Assembly (NCBI RefSeq): GCF_035581345.1
Contig: NZ_CP141608.1
Location: 700,001 to 764,000, forward strand
Direction: 5' to 3'
Length of the DNA stretch: 64,000 nucleotides
DNA from: Pseudomonas sp. JQ170C
GTDB taxonomy: Bacteria; Pseudomonadota; Gammaproteobacteria; Pseudomonadales; Pseudomonadaceae
The translations under genes and the position numbers were made by a program. Positions 1 through 11,984 of the stretch are shown here, one piece after another. Numbering within the stretch: the stretch's first letter is position 1; every line of letters starts with the position of its first letter. Under the pieces are notes generated by a model that had not been told where the DNA came from, did not search any database, and worked only from the letters and a program-made list of their open reading frames with translations.

Positions 1-1684
<1,684 letters not shown>

Positions 1685-1820
1685 ATAACACCCAAGCAAT
1701 TTGCGTCGAATGACCAGATTGCGGTGTTGTGAAGACGAAACGAACCGAAAGTTTGCGACTCACAAAACATCACATACCCGATTTGCTGGAGCGTCGAACG
1801 ACGGTCCGGTACACAGAATT

Positions 1821-1936
1821 TCTTGACGACCATAGAGCATTGGAACCACCTGATCCCATCCCGAACTCAGTAGTGAAACGATGCATCGCCGATGGTAGTG
1901 TGGGGTTTCCCCATGTGAGAGTAGGTCATCGTCAAG
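1821..1936 (+). rRNA. rrf: 5S ribosomal RNA
   Basis: About 116 nt. The terminal arms CTTGACGACC and GGTCATCGTCAAG pair with each other, and the internal CCCGAACTCAG and GATGGTAGTGTGGGG segments are the usual bacterial 5S signatures. It lies about 137 nt after the 23S 3' end, the normal rrn order. Exact ends are estimated from the terminal stem. Confidence 0.95.
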
Positions 1937-1947
1937 ATTAAATTCCG

Positions 1948-1985
1948 AAACCCCTATCTGCACATGCAGGTAGGGGTTTTGTCTT
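1948..1985 (+). terminator. rrn operon terminator
   Basis: A stem of AACCCCTA-CTGC with its complement around an ACAT loop is followed by TTTTGTCTTTT. It closes the rrn operon and separates it from recC. Confidence 0.9.
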
Positions 1986-2060
1986 TTCTGGCTCTGCAAT
2001 CGCAGCGCCACTTCCCCATGATATGGTTCCCCTCTGCCCGCACAGACTCAAGGATGTCCA

Positions 2061-5000
2061 ATGCCGCACGTAAATCCCTTACTTCCAGGATTCATGGTGG
2101 TCCACGGCAATCGCCTGGACGAATTGCGCAGTCTGGTCGTCAGTTGGATGCGGCGTTACCCCCTCAAGCCGCTGGAAAACGAGATTGCCCTGGTGCAGAG
2201 CAACGGCATCGCCCAGTGGCTGAAACTCGCCCTGGCTGAAGATCCCGAAGACGATGATTCAGGCGGCTGCGGCATCGCGGCAGCCATCGAAGTGCAACTG
2301 CCCGGTAGCTTCATGTGGCAGTTGTACCGCCGCGTGCTGGGCCGCCACGAGATCCCGGAAGTTTCGCTGCTCGACAAAGCCCCCCTGACCTGGCGCCTGA
2401 TGCGCCTGCTGCCCGAAGTCATCGACAAACCGCACTTCGAGCCCCTGCAGCGCTTCCTCAATGACGACACCGACCTGCGCAAGCGCTACCAACTGGCCGA
2501 GCGCCTGGCCGACCTGTTCGACCAATACCAGGTGTACCGGGCCGACTGGCTCAAGGACTGGGCGGCTGGCCGGCATGTGCTCAACACCGCCAGAGGCGAA
2601 ACCAAGCCACTGCCCCCCGCCAATTGCTGGCAAGCCGAACTCTGGCGCGCACTGCTGATGGATGTCGGGGAAGAGGGCATGGCCCAGAGCCGTGCCGGGG
2701 TACACCAACGGTTTGTCGAGCGCATCAACAGCCTCGAAAAGGCCCCGCCAGGGCTCCCTTCACGGGTGATCGTCTTCGGGATTTCCTCGTTGCCGGCACA
2801 GGCGCTGGAGGCGCTGGCCGGCCTGGCCCGCTTCAGCCAGGTGCTGCTCTGTGTGCACAACCCCTGCCGTCACCACTGGGCCGATATCGTTGCCGACAAA
2901 GACCTGCTCCGTCACCAGTACAAACGCCAGCAGCGTAAGCAAGGTATGCCCAGCCTGATCGACGCCCAGTCCCTGCACCAGCACGCTCACCCGCTGCTGG
3001 CCGCCTGGGGCAAGCAAGGGCGCGACTACATCAACTTGCTCGACAGCTATGACGACCCCGGCAGCTACCGCGCAGCGTTCAGTGAGGGCCGCATCGACCT
3101 GTTCAGCGATAGCGACCCCAAGACCCTGCTCAACGAATTGCAGGACGACATCCTGGAACTACGTCCGCTGAGTGAAACCCGCGAGCGGTGGGCAGACGTC
3201 GACCCTGCCAAGGATCGCTCGGTACGCTTCCACATCGCCCATAGCCCGCAGCGTGAAGTCGAGATTCTTCACGACCAATTGCTGGCCCGCTTCAGCGCCG
3301 ACCCGCACCTGCGTCCCCGTGATGTCATCGTCATGCTGCCGGACATCAACACCTACGCGCCGCACATCCGCGCCGTGTTCGGCCAGCTGGAGCGTGATGA
3401 TGCCCGCTACATTCCCTACACCCTGACTGACCAGGGCCAGCGTGGACGCGATCCGTTGCTGATTGCCCTGGAGCACCTGCTCAAGTTGCCGGACAGCCGC
3501 TTCTCGGTCAGTGAAGTGCTCGACTTGCTCGACGTTCCCGCCTTGCGGGCCCGCTTCGCCATCAAGGAAAGCGATCTGCCGACCCTGCATCGCTGGATCG
3601 AAGGCGCCGGTATCCGCTGGGGGCTCAATGCCGAGCAGCGTGCCAGCCTGGGCTTGCCCGCTGACCTGGAGCAGAACAGTTGGCGATTCGGTTTGCGCCG
3701 CATGTTGCTGGGCTATGCCGTCGGTGTCGGTGAGGCCTGCGATGGTATCGAACCGTACGATGAAATCGGCGGCCTCGATGCGGCGTTGATCGGCCCATTG
3801 GTGGCCTTGCTCGATGCCCTGGAGGTGGCCTACCAGCAGCTGTCCCTGCCAGCGACCGCCACTCAATGGGGGGAGCGACTGCACTCCTTGTTGCAGGTGT
3901 TCTTCCTCGCCGAAAACGAACACGACGATTACCTCTTGGTGCAGTTGCAGACCCTGCGCGAAACCTGGCTGCAAACGTGTGAGTCGGTGGCCCTGCAAGA
4001 CCTGCTGCCGCTGACGGTAGTGCGTGAAGCCTGGCTGGCCGGGCTTGATCAAGGACGTTTGTCCCAGCGTTTCCTGGCCGGCTCGGTCAACTTCTGCACC
4101 CTGATGCCGATGCGTGCGATCCCGTTTAAGGTGGTGTGCCTGCTGGGCATGAACGATGGCGATTACCCGCGCGCGCAACCGCCGCTGGACTTCGACCTGA
4201 TGGGCAGCGACTACCGCCCGGGTGACCGCTCGCGCCGCGAGGACGATCGCTACTTGCTGCTCGAAGCATTGCTCTCGGCGCGTGAACAGCTGTATGTCAG
4301 TTGGGTCGGGCGCAGCATTCGCGATAACAGCGAGCGACCGGCCTCGGTGTTGATCGGGCAGCTACGCGATCACCTGGCCGCCGGTTGGCGCCTGGCCCGT
4401 GCCGACGCCGCCAGCAAGCTTGATGCGGGTGAGCAATTGCTTCACACCCTGACCGTCGAGCATCCCCTGCAACCCTTCAGCAGCCGCTACTACCTCAAAG
4501 GCAGCAACCTGTTCAGCTATGCGCGTGAATGGCATTCACTGCACCTGCCCGCAGAAGACAAGGTAAAGCCTGAAGACGAGCTGCCGCCTTATGTCAGTGA
4601 CGAGGCGTTGAGCCTGAACCTGCTGCAGGACTTTCTGCGCCGTCCGGTGCAGCACTTCTTCAGCCAGCGTCTGAAGGTGTTCTTTGAATCGGCCCAGGCC
4701 CCGCTGCCCGACGAAGAACCTTTCGTGCTCGATGCCCTCGAGCGCTACAGCCTCAGCGCGAGCCTGCTCGATGCAGCCCTTGCGGCACCGGACGATGCGG
4801 CCCAGGCGTTGCACGCCCAGGCCCGCCGCCTGCAGGGTAGCGGCATGCTGCCGCTGGCAGGTTTCGGCGAGTGCCTGCAGGAGGAGTTGATCGAGCCGTT
4901 GCCGGACCTGTTGCAGCGTCACCAACAATTGCTGCGCCAATGGCCCACCCCGCTGGACAGCGCCTTGCCCGTGCACTTCGAGCACCGCCAGCTCACGCTT

Positions 5001-5540
5001 GAGGGGTGGCTTGGCCGGGTCTATCAAGGTGACGATCAGTCCCTCTTGAGCATTACCACCGTCCCCAACACCATCAGCAGCGGCCGCACCCGCAAGTGGC
5101 ATCGGCTGACGGCAACCTGGGTGACGCACCTGGCGGCCTGCGCTGTCGGCCTGCCCCTGAACAGCGCCGTAGTGGCGACCGACGTCACCTTGCTGCTCCC
5201 CCCTCTTGAGCAAGCGCAGGCCGCCAAGTTGCTGGGTTACCTGCTGCTGGCCCGCCAGGCCGGGATGTGCGCGCCGTTGCCCGTGGCGGTCAAGACGGCC
5301 TTTGCCTGGCTGGCCCAGAGCGATCCCGACAAAGCGCTGGCCGCAGCGATCAAACAATACGAAGGCGATGGTCGCAACAGCGCCGGTGAGCGTAGCGAAA
5401 GCACAGCGCTGGCCCGTCAGTTCCCAGACTTTGCCGCCCTAAGCGCCAGCGAAGAATTTGAAGGCTGGTGTGAGTCGCTTTACCGTCCGATGTTCGATGC
5501 GCCCTGGCAGACCTTGGGCAATGAGGAGGCCGGCCAATGA
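2061..5540 (+). CDS. recC: RecBCD exodeoxyribonuclease V, subunit RecC
   Basis: 1159 residues, the usual length for pseudomonad RecC. RecC is the non-catalytic subunit that splits the duplex and reads the Chi sequence inside the RecBCD helicase-nuclease, which repairs double-strand breaks and degrades foreign linear DNA. The N-terminus (VVHGNRLDELRSLVVSWM, then a segment with LVQSNGIAQWLKL) aligns well with E. coli RecC VYHSNRLDVLEAL and LVQSTGMAQWLQM. The start is the ATG at 2061 behind CAAGGATGTCCA. First gene of recC-recB-recD; its stop overlaps the recB start as ATGA. No strong promoter was recognised in the 75 nt between the rrn terminator and this gene. Confidence 0.95.
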   Translation: MPHVNPLLPGFMVVHGNRLDELRSLVVSWMRRYPLKPLENEIALVQSNGIAQWLKLALAEDPEDDDSGGCGIAAAIEVQLPGSFMWQLYRRVLGRHEIPEVSLLDKAPLTWRLMRLLPEVIDKPHFEPLQRFLNDDTDLRKRYQLAERLADLFDQYQVYRADWLKDWAAGRHVLNTARGETKPLPPANCWQAELWRALLMDVGEEGMAQSRAGVHQRFVERINSLEKAPPGLPSRVIVFGISSLPAQALEALAGLARFSQVLLCVHNPCRHHWADIVADKDLLRHQYKRQQRKQGMPSLIDAQSLHQHAHPLLAAWGKQGRDYINLLDSYDDPGSYRAAFSEGRIDLFSDSDPKTLLNELQDDILELRPLSETRERWADVDPAKDRSVRFHIAHSPQREVEILHDQLLARFSADPHLRPRDVIVMLPDINTYAPHIRAVFGQLERDDARYIPYTLTDQGQRGRDPLLIALEHLLKLPDSRFSVSEVLDLLDVPALRARFAIKESDLPTLHRWIEGAGIRWGLNAEQRASLGLPADLEQNSWRFGLRRMLLGYAVGVGEACDGIEPYDEIGGLDAALIGPLVALLDALEVAYQQLSLPATATQWGERLHSLLQVFFLAENEHDDYLLVQLQTLRETWLQTCESVALQDLLPLTVVREAWLAGLDQGRLSQRFLAGSVNFCTLMPMRAIPFKVVCLLGMNDGDYPRAQPPLDFDLMGSDYRPGDRSRREDDRYLLLEALLSAREQLYVSWVGRSIRDNSERPASVLIGQLRDHLAAGWRLARADAASKLDAGEQLLHTLTVEHPLQPFSSRYYLKGSNLFSYAREWHSLHLPAEDKVKPEDELPPYVSDEALSLNLLQDFLRRPVQHFFSQRLKVFFESAQAPLPDEEPFVLDALERYSLSASLLDAALAAPDDAAQALHAQARRLQGSGMLPLAGFGECLQEELIEPLPDLLQRHQQLLRQWPTPLDSALPVHFEHRQLTLEGWLGRVYQGDDQSLLSITTVPNTISSGRTRKWHRLTATWVTHLAACAVGLPLNSAVVATDVTLLLPPLEQAQAAKLLGYLLLARQAGMCAPLPVAVKTAFAWLAQSDPDKALAAAIKQYEGDGRNSAGERSESTALARQFPDFAALSASEEFEGWCESLYRPMFDAPWQTLGNEEAGQ

Positions 5541-8500
5541 GTCGCGCAGCACCCCTGGCACTGACCTTTCCCCTGCATGGCAGCCAACTGATCGAAGCCA
5601 GCGCCGGTACCGGCAAGACGTTCACCATCTCTGCCCTGTACCTGCGCCTGGTGCTCGGCCATGGCGGCGAGCAGGGGTTCGGCCGTGAGCTGTTGCCGCC
5701 CCAGATTCTGGTGGTGACCTTCACCGATGCCGCGACCAAGGAGCTGCGCGAGCGTATCCGCACCCGCCTTGCCGAAGCGGCGCGGTACTTTCGCGGTGAG
5801 CTGCAGGAGGCCGATCCACTGCTCCAGCAACTGCGCGACGATTATTCGCCCGACCTCTGGAGCGCTTGCGCCAACCGCCTGGACGTGGCGGCGCAATGGA
5901 TGGACGAAGCCGCTGTATCGACCATTCACAGCTGGTGCCAGCGCATGCTGCGCGAGCATGCGTTCGACAGCGGCAGCCTGTTCACCCAGAGTCTGGAAAC
6001 CGACCACAGCGAATTGCTCGGGCAGGTCATGCGCGACTACTGGCGCCGGTTCTGCTATGGCATGCAAGGTGAGGCACTGGACTGGGTCCGCGCCCACTGG
6101 GTCAGCCCCCAGGACTTGCTGCCACGGGTGCGTGCCCTGTTCGGCCGCCAGCGTGTCCTGAGCAACGATGAAGAACCCCAGGCATTGATCGAAGCAGTCT
6201 TGCAGCAGCGTGCCGAGCAACTGCGCACGCTCAAGGCGCCGTGGGCCAAATGGGCGGATGAATTGCTGCAGATTTGCCGTGACGGCGTCGCCGCCAAGCA
6301 GGTCGATGGCCGCAAGATGCAGGCGCGTTTCTTCGAGCCCTGGTGCGAAAAACTGGCGGCGTGGGCAACGGATGAACACGCGCTGGATCTGGACCTGGGC
6401 ACAGGCTTCACCCGCCTGACCCGGGCCGGTATGGCCGAAGCCTGGAAGGGCGAGCCGCCCGAGCATCCGGCCTTGCAGGCGATGGAGAGCCTTGCCCAGC
6501 AACTCCAGGGCCTGCCAACGGCAGACGCCTGCCTGCTCGAACACGCGGCGGTCTGGGTCGGTGCGCGCTTTGAGGCGGAAAAGCGTCGGCGCGCCGAAAT
6601 GGGCTTCGATGACATGCTGCTGCGCCTGGATCACGCCCTGCACAGCGACACCGGTGAGCGCCTGGCAGGCGTGATCCGCGAGCAATTCCCGGTGGCCCTG
6701 ATCGATGAATTCCAGGACACCGACCCGGTGCAGTACCGGATTTTCCAGCGTATCTACCGTATCGAGGAAAACCTGCACGACACCGGCCTGTTCATGATCG
6801 GCGACCCCAAGCAGGCGATCTATGCCTTCCGTGGCGCCGATATTTTCACCTACCTGGGCGCTCGCCGCGCCACTGCCGGGCGCCTGCACAGCCTGGACAC
6901 CAACTTCCGCTCCAGCCAGGCCATGGTCACGGCCGTCAACCATGTGTTCATGCAGGCCGAGACGCGTGTGCTCGGGCGTGGCGCGTTTCTGTTTCGCGAC
7001 GGTGATGACAACCCGGTGCCCTTTGTCGAGGTCAAGGCCAAAGGCCGTAGCGAGCACCTGCAGATCGACGGGCAAGCAGTTGCTGCGTTGAACCTCTGGC
7101 AACTGACCAGCGAAGAGCCAGTGTCCGGTGCGGTATACCGGCAACAGCTGGCCGCCAGCTGCGCCAGCCAGATCGTGGCCTTGCTCAATGGCGGGCAGCA
7201 GGGCCGCAGCGGTTTTGTTCAGGCCGATCAGCGCGTGCGTGGTTGCCTGCCGTCGGACATCGCCATTCTGGTGCGCGACGGTCATGAGGCACAGTTGATT
7301 CGTGCCGAACTGGCGGCGCGCGACGTGCGCAGCGTGTACCTCTCGGATAAGGACTCGGTGTTCGCGGCCCAGGAAGCCAAGGACCTGTTGAGCTGGCTCA
7401 AGGCCTGTGCCGAACCGGACGCCGAGCGCCTGCTCAAGGCCGCGCTTGCCAGTGTCACCCTTGACCTGCCGCTCACCGCCCTGGAGCAATTGAATCAGGA
7501 TGAGCGGGTCTGGGAACGCTGGGTCATGCAGTTTCGCCAGTACCGGATGATCTGGCGCAGCCAGGGTGTGTTGCCGATGCTGCGCCACCTGCTTCACGAT
7601 TTCGACCTGCCCCAGGTGCTCATGGTCCACAGCGACGGCGAGCGGGTACTGACCAACTTGCTGCACCTGGCCGAACTGCTGCAGCAGGCTGCCACCGAGC
7701 TTGATGGCGAACAGGCATTGATCCGTCACCTGGGCGAGCACCTGGCCAACGCCGGGCAGGCCGGTGAAGAGCAGATCCTGCGCCTTGAAAGCGACGAACA
7801 GTTGGTCAAGGTGGTGACCATCCACAAGTCCAAGGGCCTCGAATACCCGCTGGTGTTCCTGCCGTTCATTTGCTCCAGCAAACCGGTGGATGGCCAGCGC
7901 TTGCCCCTGGGTTGGCACGACAGCGACGGCCAGGCCCACCTGACCCTCACCCCGGATGCCGAACAGATCGCCCTGGCCGATGAGGAGCGTCTGGCTGAAG
8001 ACCTGCGCCTGCTCTATGTCGCCCTGACCCGAGCCCAGCACGCCTGCTGGCTGGGCGTGGCCGACCTCAAGCGTGGCAACGTCAAAAGCTCGGTGCTGCA
8101 CCGCTCGGCCCTGGGTTATCTGCTCGGTGGCGGCGCGCCGCTGGCGTCCTCGGGTCAGTTGAGTGATTGGCTGAAAACGCTGCAGGCCGATTGCCCGGCC
8201 ATCGCCAGCAACCTCATGCCGGAGGCGGACGACCTCAGCTTTATCGCCCCGGCCAACACGGCTGAGTTGCTTCCTGTGCGCCAGCCAAAACGCCGGGCGG
8301 CGGAAAACTGGTGGATCGCCTCCTACAGTGCGTTGCGTATTGGTGAAGAGTCGCTGTCACTGACCGCCGACAGTTCCCAGGCGCAGCACCTGCTCGACGA
8401 CGAGCGGCCCGACCCGCAACAACTGCGCGAAGTGGCGCCTGGCAGCGGTGATATCCACCGATTCCCTCGCGGCCCGAACCCCGGCACCTTCCTTCACGGC

Positions 8501-9217
8501 CTGCTTGAATGGGCGGGGCACGAAGGTTTTGGCCCGGTGACGGCCGACCTGGAAAAACTGCAGCGCACCGTCGGCCAGCGTTGCAACCGCCGCGACTGGA
8601 CCGGCTGGATCAATACCCTGACCTCGTGGCTGCAGACGCTGCTGGTGCAGCCCATGAACCTGGCGCCGGACAGCCCGCCAACGGCCCTGAATCAATTGGC
8701 CGAGTACCAGATCGAAATGGAGTTCTGGTTCGCCAGCCACAAGGTCGATGTCGGTCAGCTGGACCGCTTGGTCGGCGAGTTCACCCACCAGGGCATGAGT
8801 CGGGTCGCCGCTCAGCCGGCCCAGCTCAACGGCATGTTCAAAGGCTTCATCGACCTGGCCTTCGAGCATGACGGGCGCTATTACGTGGCCGATTACAAGT
8901 CCAACTGGCTCGGTCCTGATGACCTGGCCTACAGCGAGCAGGCGATGGAAGCGGCGATCCTCGCCCACCGCTACGACCTGCAATATGTGTTGTACCTGCT
9001 GGCCCTGCACCGCCAGCTGCGCGCGCGGCTGCCGGACTACGACTACGACCTGCACGTCGGCGGGGCATTGTTCGTGTTTCTGCGCGGCGTGCATGCGGCG
9101 TCGGGCGGCCTGTACTTCGTCAAGCCGCCACGGGAGCTGATCGAACGCCTCGATGACCTGTTCCGCGGCGTGAGCACCTTGCAACAACACGACCTGTTCC
9201 TGGGAGATGCATCATGA
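5537..9217 (+). CDS. recB: RecBCD exodeoxyribonuclease V, subunit RecB
   Basis: 1226 residues. RecB is the 3'-5' SF1 helicase and the nuclease of RecBCD. Visible motifs are Walker [11 protein letters not shown] at residues 21-30, the Walker B/Q-type helicase motif [10 protein letters not shown] near residue 390, a helicase motif [13 protein letters not shown] near 755, [10 protein letters not shown] near 825, and the C-terminal RecB nuclease site YYVADYKSN near 1115, whose Asp and Lys are the catalytic pair. Helicase and nuclease therefore look intact. Translationally coupled at both ends: 4-nt ATGA overlap with recC upstream and with recD downstream. Confidence 0.97.
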   Translation: MSRAAPLALTFPLHGSQLIEASAGTGKTFTISALYLRLVLGHGGEQGFGRELLPPQILVVTFTDAATKELRERIRTRLAEAARYFRGELQEADPLLQQLRDDYSPDLWSACANRLDVAAQWMDEAAVSTIHSWCQRMLREHAFDSGSLFTQSLETDHSELLGQVMRDYWRRFCYGMQGEALDWVRAHWVSPQDLLPRVRALFGRQRVLSNDEEPQALIEAVLQQRAEQLRTLKAPWAKWADELLQICRDGVAAKQVDGRKMQARFFEPWCEKLAAWATDEHALDLDLGTGFTRLTRAGMAEAWKGEPPEHPALQAMESLAQQLQGLPTADACLLEHAAVWVGARFEAEKRRRAEMGFDDMLLRLDHALHSDTGERLAGVIREQFPVALIDEFQDTDPVQYRIFQRIYRIEENLHDTGLFMIGDPKQAIYAFRGADIFTYLGARRATAGRLHSLDTNFRSSQAMVTAVNHVFMQAETRVLGRGAFLFRDGDDNPVPFVEVKAKGRSEHLQIDGQAVAALNLWQLTSEEPVSGAVYRQQLAASCASQIVALLNGGQQGRSGFVQADQRVRGCLPSDIAILVRDGHEAQLIRAELAARDVRSVYLSDKDSVFAAQEAKDLLSWLKACAEPDAERLLKAALASVTLDLPLTALEQLNQDERVWERWVMQFRQYRMIWRSQGVLPMLRHLLHDFDLPQVLMVHSDGERVLTNLLHLAELLQQAATELDGEQALIRHLGEHLANAGQAGEEQILRLESDEQLVKVVTIHKSKGLEYPLVFLPFICSSKPVDGQRLPLGWHDSDGQAHLTLTPDAEQIALADEERLAEDLRLLYVALTRAQHACWLGVADLKRGNVKSSVLHRSALGYLLGGGAPLASSGQLSDWLKTLQADCPAIASNLMPEADDLSFIAPANTAELLPVRQPKRRAAENWWIASYSALRIGEESLSLTADSSQAQHLLDDERPDPQQLREVAPGSGDIHRFPRGPNPGTFLHGLLEWAGHEGFGPVTADLEKLQRTVGQRCNRRDWTGWINTLTSWLQTLLVQPMNLAPDSPPTALNQLAEYQIEMEFWFASHKVDVGQLDRLVGEFTHQGMSRVAAQPAQLNGMFKGFIDLAFEHDGRYYVADYKSNWLGPDDLAYSEQAMEAAILAHRYDLQYVLYLLALHRQLRARLPDYDYDLHVGGALFVFLRGVHAASGGLYFVKPPRELIERLDDLFRGVSTLQQHDLFLGDAS

Positions 9218-11295
9218 GCCGTACCCTCGACGACCTGCTGCCTACACCGCTGGATGCCCGGCATCTGGCGGCGCTCGAGCCGTTGAGCAACAGTGCCGAC
9301 TTGCTGGCCCTGCTCGATCGCTGGGTCGAGCGGGGATGGTTGCGAGCGCTGGACCGTGCATTCGTCGGCTTTTTGCAGGAGCGCGAGCCGGGCAGTGATT
9401 CGCTGGTATTGCTGGCCGCTGCCCTGGCCAGCCATCAGTTGGGCCATGGCCATGTGTGCCTGGACCTGGGCGAAACCCTGGCCGAGCCGGACTTTGCCCT
9501 GTCCTTGCCGCCGGAAGGCGATGCTCTGGCCGGCCCGTTGCTGCTGCCCTCGCAGTTGCTCGAACGCCTGGTGCTGGGCACCTGGCTGCAACGGCTGGCC
9601 AGTAGCGGCCTGGTGGCCGATGCGGATCATCCGGCACATACATCGCGGCCCCTGGTGCTCAGTGGCCAGCGCCTGTACCTGCGTCGTTACTGGGCCTACG
9701 AGCGCAGTATCGACCGTGCCCTGCATCAACGTCTGGAGCAGGTCGAGCCCAGCCCGGCCGACTTGCCGGCGCGCCTGGCGCAATTGTTCGCAGGTGGCGG
9801 CCCGGCAGGGCAGGTGGACTGGCAGAAGCTCGCCTGTGCCCTGGCGACCCGGGGTGCGTTCAGCATCATTACCGGCGGCCCCGGGACCGGCAAGACCACC
9901 ACCGTGGTGCGCTTGCTGGCCCTGCTGCAAGCCCCGGCCGTGGAGGCCGGGCGGCCTTTGCGCATTCGTCTGGCGGCGCCCACCGGCAAGGCGGCAGCGC
10001 GGCTGACCGAGTCCATCGGCCAGCAGGTGGAGCGCCTGGCGGTTGCCGCTCAAGTGCGCGAGAACATTCCCACCGATGTGTCCACCGTTCACCGCTTGCT
10101 GGGCAGCCGCCCGGGCTCGCGGCATTTTCGTCACCATGCCGGTAATCCATTGCCCCTGGATGTGCTGGTGCTCGACGAAGCCTCGATGATTGACCTGGAG
10201 ATGATGGCCAATCTGCTGGCTGCGCTACCGCCTCACGCGCGCCTGGTGTTGCTGGGTGACAAGGACCAGTTGGCTTCGGTGGAGGCCGGTGCGGTACTGG
10301 GTGATCTGTGCCGGGATGCCGAGGCGGGTCGCTACAGTGCGCAGACCCAGGCGTGGCTGGAGCAGGTCAGCGGCGAAACGTTGACCGATAGTGGGCTCGA
10401 AGCGGGCACTGCCGAGCAATTCCCGCTGGCCCAGCAGGTGGTGATGCTGCGGTTTTCCCGGCGTTTCGGTGAAACCAGCGGCATTGGCCGTCTGGCGCGC
10501 CTGGTCAACCAGCAAGACGCCGACCAGGCGCGGGCTTTGCTCAAGGACAAGCTGGAGGATGTGTTTGGCCTGAGCCTGCGCGGCGAGCAGGATCGCGCCC
10601 TGGATCGCCTGCTGCTGGACGGATTGGGCCGCGGCGAGCAGGGCCCCCAGGGCTATCGAAGCTACTTGCAGGTCATCGGTCGGCAGCGCCCGGCTGCGGG
10701 TACTGCTGCCGATGATCCGCGCTGGGAAACCTGGGCCATGGCGGTGCTGCAGGGCTTTGAGACATTCCAGCTGCTGTGCGCGGTGCGCAAGGGGCCGTGG
10801 GGTGTCGAGGGGCTTAACGTGCGGGTCAGCCGGGTGCTGGCGGCAGCGGGCCTGATACCGGCCGACCAGCCCTGGTATGAAGGCCGTCCGGTGCTGATGA
10901 CACGCAACGACTATGGCCTGGGGCTGATGAACGGCGACATCGGCATCGCCCTGCGCCTGCCGGATGAGCAGCACCCCGGGCACTCGGTCCTGCGCGTCGC
11001 CTTTGCCCGCAACGACGGTCGTGGCGGCGTGCGCTTCGTACTGCCGAGCCGGCTCAACGAGGTGGAAACGGTCTTCGCCATGACCGTGCATAAGTCCCAG
11101 GGCTCGGAGTTCACCCACACCGCACTGGTACTGCCCGATGCGTTGAATCCGGTGCTGACCAAAGAACTGATCTACACCGGGATCACCCGGGCCAAGACCT
11201 GTTTCACCTTGATCGAACCGCGCCAGGGTGTGTTTGAAGACGCTGTGCGGCGCAAGGTCAAGCGGATCTCGGGGTTGATGCTCAAGCAGGTGTGA
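9214..11295 (+). CDS. recD: RecBCD exodeoxyribonuclease V, subunit RecD
   Basis: 693 residues. RecD is the 5'-3' SF1B helicase that makes RecBCD a fast bipolar motor. Walker A GGPGTGKTTT lies near residue 220, Walker B VLDEASMIDLEMM near 320, and the C-terminal motif MTVHKSQGSEFTH followed by ELIYTGITRAK near 625-660 is typical of RecD/TraA helicases. Start overlaps the recB stop (ATGA). A strong hairpin just after the stop probably ends the operon. Confidence 0.96.
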   Translation: MSRTLDDLLPTPLDARHLAALEPLSNSADLLALLDRWVERGWLRALDRAFVGFLQEREPGSDSLVLLAAALASHQLGHGHVCLDLGETLAEPDFALSLPPEGDALAGPLLLPSQLLERLVLGTWLQRLASSGLVADADHPAHTSRPLVLSGQRLYLRRYWAYERSIDRALHQRLEQVEPSPADLPARLAQLFAGGGPAGQVDWQKLACALATRGAFSIITGGPGTGKTTTVVRLLALLQAPAVEAGRPLRIRLAAPTGKAAARLTESIGQQVERLAVAAQVRENIPTDVSTVHRLLGSRPGSRHFRHHAGNPLPLDVLVLDEASMIDLEMMANLLAALPPHARLVLLGDKDQLASVEAGAVLGDLCRDAEAGRYSAQTQAWLEQVSGETLTDSGLEAGTAEQFPLAQQVVMLRFSRRFGETSGIGRLARLVNQQDADQARALLKDKLEDVFGLSLRGEQDRALDRLLLDGLGRGEQGPQGYRSYLQVIGRQRPAAGTAADDPRWETWAMAVLQGFETFQLLCAVRKGPWGVEGLNVRVSRVLAAAGLIPADQPWYEGRPVLMTRNDYGLGLMNGDIGIALRLPDEQHPGHSVLRVAFARNDGRGGVRFVLPSRLNEVETVFAMTVHKSQGSEFTHTALVLPDALNPVLTKELIYTGITRAKTCFTLIEPRQGVFEDAVRRKVKRISGLMLKQV

Positions 11296-11298
11296 GCG

Positions 11299-11327
11299 CG
11301 GCGGTCCGGTAAATGACCGGACCGCCC
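11299..11327 (+). terminator. Hairpin after recD
   Basis: A perfect 11-bp inverted repeat GGCGGTCCGGT / ACCGGACCGCC with a 5-nt loop, directly after the recD stop. There is no clear T-run, so it may protect the 3' end or act as a weak terminator. Confidence 0.55.
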
Positions 11328-11408
11328 CTGGCTTGCCCCCTCGCTGGCAAATCGCCCACTGTGCTATCGTTGCGACAGTATCCTGCAGTGTTTTAAGAGA
11401 TTTCCTTC

Positions 11409-11984
11409 ATGAAAGTGGCCGCCCCGACATCGGGACGTGTGACGAGCCGGGGGCGTTCGCTGCTGGCCGCGTTGCCGTTGATGTTCGCAGCGCTGGCCCA
11501 CGCCGAGACAGATTCAGCCTCGACCCTGGCAGAACAACGCGCCAAAGCCGTGACCCAAGTGGTACTGGGCATCCTCAGTTATGCGCGCTGGCCGGTGGAG
11601 CCCGAGCAGCTGCGCCTATGCCTGATCGGCCCCACTGAATACGCCGACGACCTGGTCAAGGGCACCACCCAGGCCAGCGGTCGCCCGGTGGCCGTACGCC
11701 GGTTGCTGGCCAACGATCCCCGTATCGTCACCGAGTGCGACGCCATGTACCTGGGGCGACTGGACCAGGATGAACGCAAACAGCTGTTCAGCGCCGTCAC
11801 GGGCCATCCGGTGTTGAGCATCAGCGAGGCCCATGATCCCTGTACGGTCGGCAGTGTGTTCTGCTTGCGGGTCAGCGACCAGCAGGTGGCCTTCGACGTC
11901 AACCTCGATTCGGTGGCGCGCAGCGGCGTGCGTATTCACCCCAGCGTGCTGCAGTTGTCGCGGCGCCGGGCGGCACAGCCATGA
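11409..11984 (+). CDS. yfiR: Periplasmic repressor YfiR of the diguanylate cyclase YfiN
   Basis: 191 residues with an N-terminal signal peptide (RSLLAALPLMFAALAHA, cleavage near residue 32). In the YfiBNR system of P. aeruginosa (TpbA is a separate phosphatase) YfiR sits in the periplasm and inhibits YfiN; redox stress or sequestration by YfiB relieves this. The four cysteines fall at residues 71, 110, 145 and 152, the positions known to form the two disulfides in P. aeruginosa YfiR, so the redox-sensing design seems kept. Its TGA overlaps the yfiN ATG. Likely cotranscribed as yfiR-yfiN-yfiB. Confidence 0.92.
   Translation: MKVAAPTSGRVTSRGRSLLAALPLMFAALAHAETDSASTLAEQRAKAVTQVVLGILSYARWPVEPEQLRLCLIGPTEYADDLVKGTTQASGRPVAVRRLLANDPRIVTECDAMYLGRLDQDERKQLFSAVTGHPVLSISEAHDPCTVGSVFCLRVSDQQVAFDVNLDSVARSGVRIHPSVLQLSRRRAAQP

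Noticed and set aside
5480..8101. 873-codon open frame antisense to recB
   Set aside because: Shadow of a high-GC coding frame; recB is complete with all helicase and nuclease motifs, and the antisense product shows no family motif.
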